A stretch of 64,000 bases of DNA from Stella humosa (GCF_006738645.1 NZ_AP019700.1:5762351-5826350), one strand, 5' to 3'. Counted from the stretch's first letter, positions 7,842-16,104 are shown. Notes: generated from the letters alone by a model not told the origin. A program made the numbers and translations.

Positions 7842-9155
7842 TTATCTCAACAACCAGCGTTGCAGTGCACTACCATAGGCTTTGGCCGAACCATGCAAGG
7901 CCTGCAGTTGGCGACCGACGTTCACCGGCAGCACGCCGGCACGGGCGGCCGTCCACATAAGCCGTGCTGCAACCTCGCGCGGATCGCTAAGGGAAGGATC
8001 GATGCTTCCAGGTGCGGCAGCCGCCGCCCGAAGGCGGTGCCGAAAGTGTGTGCGATGCTCGATTTCTCGCTCGACGCGGGATCGCCAATCCACATGTAGG
8101 GCGGTAGCGAATGTGCCGCTGTGCGAGCGCAATGTCTCGATGGCTGCCAAATGACGCGAGCTGGTGTCCAGCATTCGTTGAACTACTTCGGCCGCGGCGG
8201 CGGCGAATGCCCGCATCTCTCCATCAAGCGCGCTTGCTGAGCTACGGCACAGGACGGTTCGGCCAAGCGCATTCAGCGCCAGCCGGCTACCCCACATCCC
8301 GGCTGCTGAGCCAATTGCGGGACCAATGATGAGCAACCACCCCCCAGTGACACCGAGCAACCCTAGGCCGGCCGCTGTCACGACGGAGCCAGCCTTGCCA
8401 CCGAGCGTCCCTCCCATCGCTTGGGCGGCTGCCGCGCCTATGGCGGATGCCGGATCGGACTCCTGGCGCAGGAGAGCAAGGCCGGCCCGCGCGGCCGCCA
8501 CCCCGGATGCGATTAGGGGGATCTGGAGGTCCAGCAGATCAGTGCCGGCGTTGAGCGTCGACCTTGTGGTCGCCTCGACTTGACCGTTGCTGAGCGAGGT
8601 TATCGGCATGACACGAACGTCGCCGTTGAAGAACGGCGCCAATTCGCAGTTGGTGATAACTGGGATATCGGGATAGCGGTCGATGTGTTCGTAAACGCCC
8701 CGAGGTGAGCCCAGGCACTTCACCTGGAAGCGGTCGCCGTTGACCAGCAGATCCCATCCCGGTTCCGTCGCTGTTCCCGGAAAAGATACGTCCGCACCTT
8801 CCGCCATCAATGCCGCAGCGGCTGCACGCTCGGCCACATACCCTTTCAACTGAGCGATATTGCCTGCGAACTTGGCCGGTGCCATCGCCTGAATATCGCA
8901 GGCGAACTTAGAGAAGCGAAAGATATCCGACAGATCCTCACTTCGGACGAAGTCGATGCCCGCGATGGCAGTTGGATCGAGACGGAAAGCATCATAGAGG
9001 AGATCGGCGGCGGTCAGTCCGCCATAGCCGGCCAAGTCGCCGAGCAGCAGTTTCGAGACGTACGATGCGCGATCGGGAGTGGGTTCGAGCGGGTGGTGGA
9101 GGCTCGCCGGATCGAGCGGCAAACTGCGAAGCGACGGTGGGGCCTGGGATGCCAT
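7842..9155 (-). CDS. Predicted membrane-anchored PD-(D/E)xK nuclease-like protein
   Basis: A 437-residue protein I cannot assign to a named family. Residues 100-175 look like a restriction-endonuclease fold: Glu109 in GYVAER, Asp135 in EPGWDLLV and Gln144-Val-Lys146 (FQVK) give an E...D-x8-QxK pattern, as in Mrr-like nucleases. Next comes YPDIPVITN. Residues 212-300 are hydrophobic and full of glycine (GTLGGKAG, GLGLLGVTGG, GPAIGSAAG), like glycine-zipper membrane segments. The C-terminal 135 residues are helical, with many Ala and Arg. It is the second gene of a two-gene operon, 9 bp after its partner. GC is lower than in the flanks, suggesting acquisition. Nuclease activity is inferred from motif spacing only. 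Confidence 0.65.
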   Translation of the reverse strand: MASQAPPSLRSLPLDPASLHHPLEPTPDRASYVSKLLLGDLAGYGGLTAADLLYDAFRLDPTAIAGIDFVRSEDLSDIFRFSKFACDIQAMAPAKFAGNIAQLKGYVAERAAAAALMAEGADVSFPGTATEPGWDLLVNGDRFQVKCLGSPRGVYEHIDRYPDIPVITNCELAPFFNGDVRVMPITSLSNGQVEATTRSTLNAGTDLLDLQIPLIASGVAAARAGLALLRQESDPASAIGAAAAQAMGGTLGGKAGSVVTAAGLGLLGVTGGWLLIIGPAIGSAAGMWGSRLALNALGRTVLCRSSASALDGEMRAFAAAAAEVVQRMLDTSSRHLAAIETLRSHSGTFATALHVDWRSRVEREIEHRTHFRHRLRAAAAAPGSIDPSLSDPREVAARLMWTAARAGVLPVNVGRQLQALHGSAKAYGSALQRWLLR

Positions 9156-9164
9156 CGGGCGCTT

Positions 9165-10337
9165 CTACAGCCGGAACGAAGGGAAGGCCGATCGATAGCG
9201 GCGCTGCCGAGCGTCATCGGCCACCACGAACTCCCGATAGCGGGCACGAGCATGTGCGACGAAGGCCTCGACGGGATCGGCATGCTCGGACGGGTTGCCG
9301 CGGGCGACCACCGATAGAGCTGCCAGGACGGTAAGGTAGCGTTCACGGATGCTCCGGTTCGCTCGTGCCCGCAGCAATGCGCCGCCGCCCACGGCCAAAA
9401 CCGCCAGCGTGATCGGGCTGGAAAGGAACGCCAGCGACGACGTGGCGAGAATGTAGAACTTGAAGGGAAGAGTGAGGCCAAACACCCCCGCAACCGAGGC
9501 GATGGTGGAGGTGACGAGCGTATAGGATCCGAAGCCTCCCACCGCGACGGCAGTGCCAAGCCCGGTACCGAGCGATGCGATCGCACCGGTGCGCAGGAGC
9601 GCGTCAGCACCGATTCGATCGATATCCAACCTTTCCCGAACCATTGCCTGTGTTGCCGGATCGAGACGGTCAATCGCATTGGCGATCTGCTCCGCCACGC
9701 GTTTCTGCTCGTCGATACTCATGGCAGAAAAGTCGCGCGCCAGCTGTTCGAACAGCCTGGCCAGAATGTACTGGGTCGCCTCTATCACTGTTCCGCCATT
9801 GAAGCCCATCTTGACTTTCCAGCGTAGCCGGTCCGATAGCGAGCGTTCGTCGACCCGCCGCAGGATGGCAATCATGGCTTCCTCAATGCGACCGCAGATC
9901 TCGTTTATTGAGGCACGCGTCGGTGGGGCCGACAGGGTCAGTGCCAAATGATCGCACAGGCGGGTAAACTTCATTAACGGCAGATCGAAGGGCTGATCGA
10001 ACAACAGCAATCCGCCATCTCCGCGCCCGTTCAACTGAAGACGCCCAGCAAAATCGGAGAATCTCGCCTGAACCTGTTCCGGTACGAGGCGCTCTCCGCC
10101 ACTCTTTATCGACCTTCCCAGACGCCATAGCACGTCGGAAGCGTCCCAGCCTTCGATCTGCCCGGCCACCGCTGTCGTGGGCTCCCGCGCCAAACCGCCG
10201 AGGATGACACTGTCCAACTTATCGCCTCCATACTGGCACGCGCGATCATCGCTGATCCGCATCATGCACAACCATCGATCGTTTCGCAGGGGGCCTCGAA
10301 CGAGCGCAAAAACTGGACGACCAAACGCGTCGAGCAC
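9165..10337 (-). CDS. Membrane protein, partner of the nuclease-like gene; YaaW/DUF3944-like tail
   Basis: About 390 residues. The first 245 are soluble and mixed: a beta-rich start (PVFALVRG, LCMMRISDDR) and helices around 190-245 (ILARLFEQLARDF, EQKRVAEQIANAIDRL). Residues 247-323 contain a Gly/Ala-rich membrane region in two blocks (TGAIASLGTGLGTAVAVGG; YILATSSLAFLSSPITLAV). This arrangement recalls YaaW-type proteins, a weak resemblance from memory. The GTG start at 10337 has no good ribosome-binding site, and the frame stays open to about 10394 with protein-like sequence. The true start may therefore be elsewhere, or the 5' end may be damaged. It precedes the nuclease-like gene by 9 bp. 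Confidence 0.6.
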   Translation of the reverse strand: MLDAFGRPVFALVRGPLRNDRWLCMMRISDDRACQYGGDKLDSVILGGLAREPTTAVAGQIEGWDASDVLWRLGRSIKSGGERLVPEQVQARFSDFAGRLQLNGRGDGGLLLFDQPFDLPLMKFTRLCDHLALTLSAPPTRASINEICGRIEEAMIAILRRVDERSLSDRLRWKVKMGFNGGTVIEATQYILARLFEQLARDFSAMSIDEQKRVAEQIANAIDRLDPATQAMVRERLDIDRIGADALLRTGAIASLGTGLGTAVAVGGFGSYTLVTSTIASVAGVFGLTLPFKFYILATSSLAFLSSPITLAVLAVGGGALLRARANRSIRERYLTVLAALSVVARGNPSEHADPVEAFVAHARARYREFVVADDARQRRYRSAFPSFRL

Positions 10338-10558
10338 ACAGACCGGAAGCGGAATCGGCCGTGGGAGGAGTAGAGCGTCTATTGAGCACCGCCCCTACCC
10401 ATCCGCGATGGAGAAAGTATTCCTACCGGAGCGACGCTTGGTAAGAACCCTCAATGACCAAGTGCGATAGGCGCGGATTGCCGCCCGGCGGCCATTGACG
10501 CCAGCCGCGCGCGAACGCTAGCGTCCTGTTCCCGCCATGAGGGCACGAGGCGTCGGCC

Positions 10559-11224
10559 TTGGCCTACCAGTTCCAGTTCGGATCGGTCTTCGCCGGCTTC
10601 GACCAGCTCCTGTGGGGCGCGTGGTTGACCGTCCTGCTGTCCGCCGCCGGCATCGTGCTGGGGCTGGCGATCGGCGTGGCCGGCGGCTGGGGTCGGGCGA
10701 ACGGGCCGCGCTGGATGCGCTGGGCGATCGCGGGCTATGTCGAGGCGATCCGCAACACGCCCTTCCTGGTCCAGCTCTTTCTCATTTTCTTCGGCCTGCC
10801 CAGCCTCGGCATCCGCATGTCGGCCGGCACGGCTGCCCTGCTGACGCTCACCATCAACACGGGCGCCTACTGCACCGAGATCGTGCGGGCCGGCATCGAG
10901 GCGGTGCCGCGCGGCCAGATCGAGGCGGGCCGGGCGCTCGGCCTCAGCCGGTTCCTGGTGTTCCGCTTCCTCATCCTCTTCCCGGCGCTGAAGACGGTCT
11001 ACCCGGCGCTCGCCAGCCAGTTCACCCTGATGATGCTGGCGACCAGCGTCGTCTCGCAGATCTCGGCCGAGGAGCTGACCTTCGCTGCCAACTTCATGCA
11101 GTCGCGCACCTTCCGCAGCTTCGAGATCTACGGGGTGGTGACGCTGATGTACCTGGCGCTGGCGCTGCTCTTCCGCGGCTTCTTCCGCGGCGTCCACTGG
11201 GCACTTTTCGAGCGCGGCCGATGA
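10559..11224 (+). CDS. Polar amino-acid ABC transporter permease (HisM/GlnP type), first subunit
   Basis: A 221-residue inner-membrane permease with five hydrophobic helices and the EAA loop EAGRALGLSRFLVFRFLILFPAL-like segment (EAGRALGLS followed by a proline). It shares YVEAIRNTPFLVQLFL and TEIVRAGIEAVPRGQ with the amino-acid family. It starts with TTG at 10559. An in-frame stop lies just upstream at 10538 and a GAGG sits 7 nt before the TTG, so no other start fits. Its stop overlaps the next permease ATG (ATGA). The pair would form the heterodimeric channel of a type I importer. Confidence 0.92.
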   Translation: MAYQFQFGSVFAGFDQLLWGAWLTVLLSAAGIVLGLAIGVAGGWGRANGPRWMRWAIAGYVEAIRNTPFLVQLFLIFFGLPSLGIRMSAGTAALLTLTINTGAYCTEIVRAGIEAVPRGQIEAGRALGLSRFLVFRFLILFPALKTVYPALASQFTLMMLATSVVSQISAEELTFAANFMQSRTFRSFEIYGVVTLMYLALALLFRGFFRGVHWALFERGR

Positions 11225-11892
11225 TCCGCGACTTCGGCCCGGGCGAGGTCCTCTACCTCGTCACCGCCATGCGCTGGACGGTGATGCTGTCGGCGATCGC
11301 CTTCGCGGGCGGCGGGCTGCTGGGGCTGGCGCTCACCATCCTGCGCATCGCGCCCTGGCGGCCGGGCCGCTGGCTGGTGGCCGGCTACGTCCAGCTCTTC
11401 CAGGGCACGCCGCTCTTGATGCAGCTCTTCATCTTCTATTTCGGCTTCGGCATTTTCGGCTGGGACGTGCCGGCGATCGTGGCCGCCTCGACCGCCCTCA
11501 TCCTCTATGCCGCGGCCTTCCTGGCCGACATCTGGCGCGGCTGCATCCAGGCGATCCCGGCCGGCCAGTGGGAGGCAGCCCGGGCGCTCGGCCTGCGCTT
11601 CCTCTACGTCGTCTGGCTCGTCGTTCTGCCCCAGGCCGTGCGCATCGCCATTCCGCCCACCGTCGGCTTCATGGTGCAGGTGGTGAAGAACACCTCGCTC
11701 GCCTCGATCGTGGGCTATGTCGAGCTGACGCGGGCGGGCCAGGTCATCAACAACGCCACCTTCCAGCCCTTCTCGGTCTTCATCGTCGTGGCGCTCCTAT
11801 ATTTTTCCCTCTGCTTCCCGCTGTCGCTGCTGAGCCGCCGGCTGGAACGCCGCCTCAACACCGGCGGCCTGCCGATGCGCGCGGTTCCGTGA
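11221..11892 (+). CDS. Polar amino-acid ABC transporter permease, second subunit
   Basis: A 223-residue permease, paralogous to the preceding one. It has YVQLFQGTPLLMQLFIFYFG, the ADIWRGCIQAIPAGQWEAAR stretch and an EAARALGLRF EAA loop that contacts the ATPase. It begins at the ATGA overlap with subunit one. A small GC hairpin and then the binding-protein gene follow. No ATP-binding subunit is found within the locus or anywhere in the window, so a housekeeping ATPase from elsewhere must power it, or the importer is incomplete here. Confidence 0.92.
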   Translation: MIRDFGPGEVLYLVTAMRWTVMLSAIAFAGGGLLGLALTILRIAPWRPGRWLVAGYVQLFQGTPLLMQLFIFYFGFGIFGWDVPAIVAASTALILYAAAFLADIWRGCIQAIPAGQWEAARALGLRFLYVVWLVVLPQAVRIAIPPTVGFMVQVVKNTSLASIVGYVELTRAGQVINNATFQPFSVFIVVALLYFSLCFPLSLLSRRLERRLNTGGLPMRAVP

Positions 11893-11918
11893 AGACTCGG
11901 ACGCCGTAGCGAACCCGG

Positions 11919-11939
11919 GGGCCGGCGGAGAACCGGCCC
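11919..11939 (+). other. Intergenic stem-loop between permease and binding-protein genes
   Basis: A perfect 7-bp GC stem (GGGCCGG / CCGGCCC) with a 7-nt loop sits 26 bp after the permease stop and just before the AAGGAGG of the binding-protein gene. There is no T-run. It is more likely an mRNA-processing or stability hairpin, which would allow higher binding-protein expression, than a full terminator. Confidence 0.5.
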
Positions 11940-11961
11940 GCAACGCCAAGGAGGTCTGGTC

Positions 11962-12753
11962 ATGCGCCGTCTCGTCGCCCGCCTGTTGCTGCTGCCCTTG
12001 CTGCTGCTGCCGTTCATGACCCTGACCGCCGCGGCGGGGGCGCTCGACGACATCGTCAAGCGCGGCACCGTGAAGGTCGGGATCGACCTCGGCGTGCCGC
12101 CCTACGGCCTGACCGACGCCCAGCAGAAGCCCGCCGGCTATGACGTCGAGGTGGCGGAGATGCTGGCCAAGGACCTCGGCGTGAAGCTGGAGATCGTGCC
12201 GCTGACCGGCCCCAACCGGGTGCCATTCCTGCTGACGAACAAGGTGGACGTGGTCGTCGCCACCTTCGGCATCACGCCGCAGCGGGCGCTGTCGGTCTCG
12301 TTCTCGAACCCCTACGTCGCCCTCAGCCTCGTGGTGCTGGGGCCCAAGGACAAGCCGATCGCCGACATGGCGTCGACCAAGGGGATGAAGGTCGGCATCA
12401 CCCGCGGCACGACCCAGGACCTCGACTTCACGCGCCTGGCGCCGGAGGGCTCGCAGATCATCCGCTTCGAGGATGACGCCACGACAACGGCCGCCTTGCT
12501 GTCGGGCCAGGTCGACATCATCGCCACGGCCGACCTGCTGGCGATCGAGATCGCCAAGCGCAATCCGGCCAAGAACCTCGACATCAAATACACGATCCGC
12601 CTGTCGCCGGGCGCCATCGGCGTGCGCCGCGGCGACGCGGACTTCCTGCAATGGGTCAACACCTTCGTCTATTTCCACAAGCTGACGGGCGACTTCGGCC
12701 GCCTGTTCGAGAAGTGGGCCGGCTACAAGATGCCCGAACTGCCGGTGTTCTGA
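11962..12753 (+). CDS. Polar amino-acid ABC transporter periplasmic binding protein
   Basis: A 263-residue type 3 solute-binding protein. A signal peptide of about 25 residues (RRLVARLLLLPLLLLPF, then a TAAAGA cleavage region) is followed by LDDIVKRGTVKVGIDLGVPP, the standard lobe-1 start. PAGYDVEVAEMLAKDLG and later KVGITRGTTQD also match the family. AAGGAGG precedes the ATG by 8 nt. It would capture an amino acid or derivative for the two permeases upstream. The aspartoacylase-family enzyme downstream suggests an N-acylated amino acid as cargo (inference). Confidence 0.92.
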   Translation: MRRLVARLLLLPLLLLPFMTLTAAAGALDDIVKRGTVKVGIDLGVPPYGLTDAQQKPAGYDVEVAEMLAKDLGVKLEIVPLTGPNRVPFLLTNKVDVVVATFGITPQRALSVSFSNPYVALSLVVLGPKDKPIADMASTKGMKVGITRGTTQDLDFTRLAPEGSQIIRFEDDATTTAALLSGQVDIIATADLLAIEIAKRNPAKNLDIKYTIRLSPGAIGVRRGDADFLQWVNTFVYFHKLTGDFGRLFEKWAGYKMPELPVF

Positions 12754-12772
12754 GCCAACGTCCCTGACCGAT

Positions 12773-12800
12773 GGCGGCGGCTCCCACGGGGGCCGCCGCC
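12773..12800 (+). other. Long GC stem-loop after the binding-protein gene
   Basis: A 9-bp perfect stem (GGCGGCGGC / GCCGCCGCC) closes a C/G-rich loop that can add two or three more pairs. It lies 19 bp after the binding-protein stop and 23 bp before the deacylase start. No poly-T follows, so it probably acts as a partial attenuator or 3'-end stabiliser rather than a strict terminator. Confidence 0.5.
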
Positions 12801-12823
12801 CAGCTTCTGCCGGAGCCTCTCCC

Positions 12824-13828
12824 ATGTCCGCCTCGCCGATCTTCACCGACCTCGACTATGAGCGGGAGGGGCGGCAGGTCGGCTTCCTCAACCTGCCCTA
12901 TTCGCCGCACAGCGACGCCTGGGGGGTGATCCCGGTGCCGGCCGCCGTCATCCGCAACGGCGACGGTCCGACCGTCCTGTTGATGGGCGGGAACCATGGC
13001 GACGAGTATGAGGGGCCGATCGTGCTGGGCCGCCTCATCCGCGACCTCGACCCACGGACGATCCGCGGGCGCCTGATCTTCGTGCCGGCGATCAACCTGC
13101 CGGCGGTGCGCGCCGGCAACCGGGTGTCGCCCGCCGATGGCAAGAACATGAACCGCACCTTTCCGGGCGACCCGCTGGGCAGCCCGACCGAGCAGATCTC
13201 GCATTATGTCGACAGCGTGCTGTTCCCGCTGGCGGACGTCTTCATGGACCTGCATTCGGGCGGGTCCTCGCTCGACCTCATCCCCAGCGTGATGATGCAG
13301 CGCCCGGACGACGCGGCACTGCGGCGGCGGACGCTGGACGCGGTGCTGGCCTTCAACGCGCCCCTGACCGTCGTCATGGACACGATGGGCGAGCGGCGGA
13401 CCTCGTCGGCGGCAGCGCTCGCCCGCGGCCTCGTCGTCATCGGGTCAGAGCTGGGCAGCGCCGGCGCGGTCTCGCTGGAGGGGCTGGAGGTGTGCGAGCG
13501 CGGCGTGCGCAACGTGCTGCACCATCTGGGCGTCCTGCCGGCCGACCCGCCGGCGGAACGCCAGCCGACCCAGCTCATGCAGATCGCCGGCGCCGACAGC
13601 TACGTCTTCGCCCCGGCCGACGGGCTGTTCGAGCCGTTCCACCGGCTCGGCACCTGGGTCGAGAAGGGCCAACCGGCGGGCCAGGTCAATTTCCTCGACG
13701 ATCCCGGTCGGCCGCCGCTGGTCGCCCATTTCCGGCGCTCGGGCTATCTTTTCTGCCGGCGTGCGCCGGGCCGGGTGGAGCGCGGCAACGGCGTCTGCGT
13801 CCTCCTCAACCCCTACGAGGAGGGCTGA
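12824..13828 (+). CDS. Succinylglutamate desuccinylase/aspartoacylase-family deacylase (DoeB-like)
   Basis: A 334-residue zinc carboxypeptidase-fold enzyme. GGNHGDEYEGP supplies the His and Glu zinc ligands and FMDLHSGG the second His; NMNRTFPGDP between them is the substrate-arginine region typical of the family. From memory the spacing is close to DoeB, the N-alpha-acetyl-diaminobutyrate deacetylase of ectoine breakdown. The other ectoine genes (doeA, doeC, doeD, ehuA) are missing here, so that assignment is tentative. It follows an amino-acid ABC importer on the same strand, so it likely deacylates what that system brings in. Confidence 0.85.
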   Translation: MSASPIFTDLDYEREGRQVGFLNLPYSPHSDAWGVIPVPAAVIRNGDGPTVLLMGGNHGDEYEGPIVLGRLIRDLDPRTIRGRLIFVPAINLPAVRAGNRVSPADGKNMNRTFPGDPLGSPTEQISHYVDSVLFPLADVFMDLHSGGSSLDLIPSVMMQRPDDAALRRRTLDAVLAFNAPLTVVMDTMGERRTSSAAALARGLVVIGSELGSAGAVSLEGLEVCERGVRNVLHHLGVLPADPPAERQPTQLMQIAGADSYVFAPADGLFEPFHRLGTWVEKGQPAGQVNFLDDPGRPPLVAHFRRSGYLFCRRAPGRVERGNGVCVLLNPYEEG

Positions 13829-13831
13829 TCC

Positions 13832-14701
13832 TCAGCGCTGGCCACGGCAGCCGACGCGGGTGACCATGCGCGCCTCCATCGCCCAGGCGCCGAAGGCCGC
13901 CGCCCGCTCGGGCTGCAGGCGCACGTCGGGCGGCGGGACCGGCCCGGGCCGGTCGGCTTCCGGCAGGCGGGTGACCATCTCGGCCAGGCTCTCGGGCGAG
14001 GCGGCGTAGAAGCGGCCGCGCCGCTCGGTCGCGGCCACGGCCACGCCGACGATGCGGCCGCCGGCATCGAGCAGCGGGCCGCCGCTGATGCCGCTGAGCG
14101 GGCCGTCGCCGGCCGGCGTGCGGCGGCGCTCGGTCCATACCGTGACGGAGGCCTCGCCGCGCATGCGCCCGCTGAAACCGATGCGCCCGCGCCCCAGCAA
14201 CTGCCCCTCCACGACCGACGGCACGCTCTTGGGAAAGCCGACGGCCCACGCGCTCTGGCCGATGCGCAGGCCGGCATTGCCGCCGGCGATGGGAAAGGCC
14301 GGCGGGGCGCCACGGGTCGCCAGCACCGCCAGGTCGGTCTGCGGATGCAGCAAAGCGACCCGCGTACGCACCCAGCGGTCGTTGGCCTCCACCAGCACCT
14401 CGCGGCAGCCCTCGGCGACGTGACGGGCGGTCAGCCAGATCCCCTTGGGGTCGATGGCGGCGGCCGTGCCCTGGGCGTCGCCGCTGCGCGACGGCACCTC
14501 GATGATGCCGCGCGGGTCGGCCGCGGACGGCGGCGGCAATGGCCGCTGCGGGAAGGATTCCGGCGGGGCGGGCGCGCGGAAGGCCTCCGGCATGCCGCGG
14601 CGCGGCTGGCTGAAATCCGGCTGGTCCTCGCGCAGGAAGACGCTGTGGAGGATGGACCCCAGGACGCCGATGATGAGGATCAGCCGGAAGAGGCGACCCA
14701 T
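13832..14701 (-). CDS. Trypsin-like serine protease, membrane-anchored or exported
   Basis: A 289-residue S1-family protease. An N-terminal hydrophobic segment (LFRLILIIGVLGSILHSVFL, residues 4-23) without an evident cleavage site suggests an anchor. A proline-rich linker runs to about residue 62. The catalytic triad is visible: His94 in TARHVAEGC, Asp123 in QTDLAVL and Ser206 in GISGGPL. No PDZ domain follows, unlike DegP. The C-terminal 80 residues are helical/proline-rich. It lies 6 bp downstream of the DUF350 gene and is probably co-transcribed with it. Confidence 0.88.
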   Translation of the reverse strand: MGRLFRLILIIGVLGSILHSVFLREDQPDFSQPRRGMPEAFRAPAPPESFPQRPLPPPSAADPRGIIEVPSRSGDAQGTAAAIDPKGIWLTARHVAEGCREVLVEANDRWVRTRVALLHPQTDLAVLATRGAPPAFPIAGGNAGLRIGQSAWAVGFPKSVPSVVEGQLLGRGRIGFSGRMRGEASVTVWTERRRTPAGDGPLSGISGGPLLDAGGRIVGVAVAATERRGRFYAASPESLAEMVTRLPEADRPGPVPPPDVRLQPERAAAFGAWAMEARMVTRVGCRGQR

Positions 14702-14707
14702 GGCCGG

Positions 14708-15142
14708 TCAGCCGCCGACGGCGGCCGCGATCACCAGGGCGACGGCAAGCTGGACGCTGCCCAGCACGCAGGCCGCCCCCGGCTCGTCCTTGGCGATGGC
14801 GTCCGGCAGGCGCTTCAGAAGCAGCGACACGATGGCGAAGGCCGCCAGTTGCAGGATGAGCGCGGCCACGCCCCAGACGATGATGTCCCAGACCGCGACC
14901 GAGCGCGCCATGCAGGCCGCCAGCGGGATCGCCAGCCCCAGGATTGCACTGCCGAGCGCTATCCCCGCCGCCGTGTTGCCGGCGCGCACCAGGGCCAGCT
15001 CGCGATAGGGGGTAATCGCCTCGTAGGCGAGCACGCCCGCGATCAGCATCGCCAGGGTGATGCCGACATGGGCCAGGAATACCGGAAGGCTGTTCATCAG
15101 ATTGTCGAGAAAGGGCATCATGGCTGGTCGGTCGCCCCGCAT
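14708..15142 (-). CDS. DUF350 family inner-membrane protein
   Basis: A 144-residue protein with four hydrophobic helices in the two-repeat arrangement of DUF350 (YjfL type): LAHVGITLAMLIAGVLAYEAITPYRE, NTAAGIALGSAILGLAIPL, IIVWGVAALILQLAAF and CVLGSVQLAVALVIAAAV-like segments. Function is unknown in the family. The start is uncertain: ATG codons at 15121 or 15118 would drop a charged heptapeptide and begin at MMPFLDN, which looks more natural. It is divergent from the RTX gene and upstream of the protease gene. Confidence 0.85.
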   Translation of the reverse strand: MRGDRPAMMPFLDNLMNSLPVFLAHVGITLAMLIAGVLAYEAITPYRELALVRAGNTAAGIALGSAILGLAIPLAACMARSVAVWDIIVWGVAALILQLAAFAIVSLLLKRLPDAIAKDEPGAACVLGSVQLAVALVIAAAVGG

Positions 15143-15249
15143 TTGTCCATGTCGGACCCTAGCAACGTTCGTCGGTCACGCGAAGCCATGCAACCTTTTG
15201 GCGTCGGCGTCGTTCCCTCGTCGCATCAATCTTCACGGGAGCGGCGAAC

Positions 15250-16104
15250 ATGGCGAACTTCACACTTACGAATGATGCCGATGTCCAGTTCGGCACCGGC
15301 GATGCGGACCAGTTCTTCGGCCTTAACGGCGACGATCTGCTGGCCGGCCTGGCTGGCAACGACAAGATCCTGGCGGGCGACGGCAACGACGCGGTCTTCG
15401 GCAACGAGGGCGCCGACGAGCTCGACGGCAGCAACGGCGACGACCTGCTGGCCGGCGGCCCGGACAACGACACGCTGGGCGGCGGCACTGGCACCGACGT
15501 CCTCTATGGCGAGAATGGCCAGGACCGGCTGTTCGGCAACGAGGGTGACGACGTGCTGGCCGGCGGCCTGGGCAACGACCTGCTGGGCGGCGGCTCGGGC
15601 AACGATGCCGGCTTCGGCGGCCAGGGCATGGATACCATCTATGGCGAGGATGGCGCCGACACGCTGACCGGCGACCTCGACAACGACTATGTCGATGGCG
15701 GCGCCGGCAACGACATGCTGCTGGGCGGCCTGGGCGACGACCAGGTCTTCGGCGGTGCCGGCGCGGACACGATCTATGCCGGCCAGGGCGCCGATTCGGT
15801 CTATGGCGGCGAAGGTAATGACGTCATCTGGGGCAACAAGGGCAACGACATCCTGCTGGGCGACGGCGGCGCCGACCGCTTCATCTTCATGCAGGGCGAC
15901 GGCAGCGACGTCATCCGCGACTTCAACGGCGCGCAGGGCGACGACATCGACATCTCGTCCTTCGACTTCACCGACTACAACGACTTCATCGCCTCGACGA
16001 CGATCAACTTCACCGCCGCCGGCGTGGAGCTCGATTTCGGCAGCGACTCGAAGCTGACGATCGCCGGTACGGGCTCGCTGAGCCAGGACTGGTTCCTGCT
16101 CTGA
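15250..16104 (+). CDS. RTX-type calcium-binding repeat protein
   Basis: A 284-residue acidic protein composed mainly of about twenty GGxGxDxLx-type nonapeptides (residues about 24-213), each pair of which binds Ca2+ in a parallel beta-roll. No N-terminal signal peptide is present. The C-terminal 70 residues (DGSDVIRDFNGAQGDDIDIS ... LSQDWFLL) have the DVI-x-DF start and hydrophobic end of type I secretion substrates. It should therefore leave the cell unprocessed through an ABC/MFP/TolC channel and fold outside in calcium. No toxin or enzyme domain is present and no secretion genes are nearby. GGGAGCGG precedes the ATG. Confidence 0.9.
   Translation: MANFTLTNDADVQFGTGDADQFFGLNGDDLLAGLAGNDKILAGDGNDAVFGNEGADELDGSNGDDLLAGGPDNDTLGGGTGTDVLYGENGQDRLFGNEGDDVLAGGLGNDLLGGGSGNDAGFGGQGMDTIYGEDGADTLTGDLDNDYVDGGAGNDMLLGGLGDDQVFGGAGADTIYAGQGADSVYGGEGNDVIWGNKGNDILLGDGGADRFIFMQGDGSDVIRDFNGAQGDDIDISSFDFTDYNDFIASTTINFTAAGVELDFGSDSKLTIAGTGSLSQDWFLL

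Noticed and set aside
7734-10558. Transposon-type ends around the low-GC cassette
   Set aside because: I found no terminal inverted repeat, target-site duplication or transposase in the flanking 100-220 bp, so the mode of acquisition stays unknown.
12824-13828. Assignment of the locus as an ectoine utilisation operon
   Set aside because: Only the deacylase resembles DoeB. The hydrolase, transaminase, dehydrogenase, regulator and transporter ATPase of that pathway are absent.
15290-15890. Tandem DNA repeats resembling a CRISPR or satellite array
   Set aside because: They are imperfect, continuous and in frame, encoding RTX nonapeptides of one protein.
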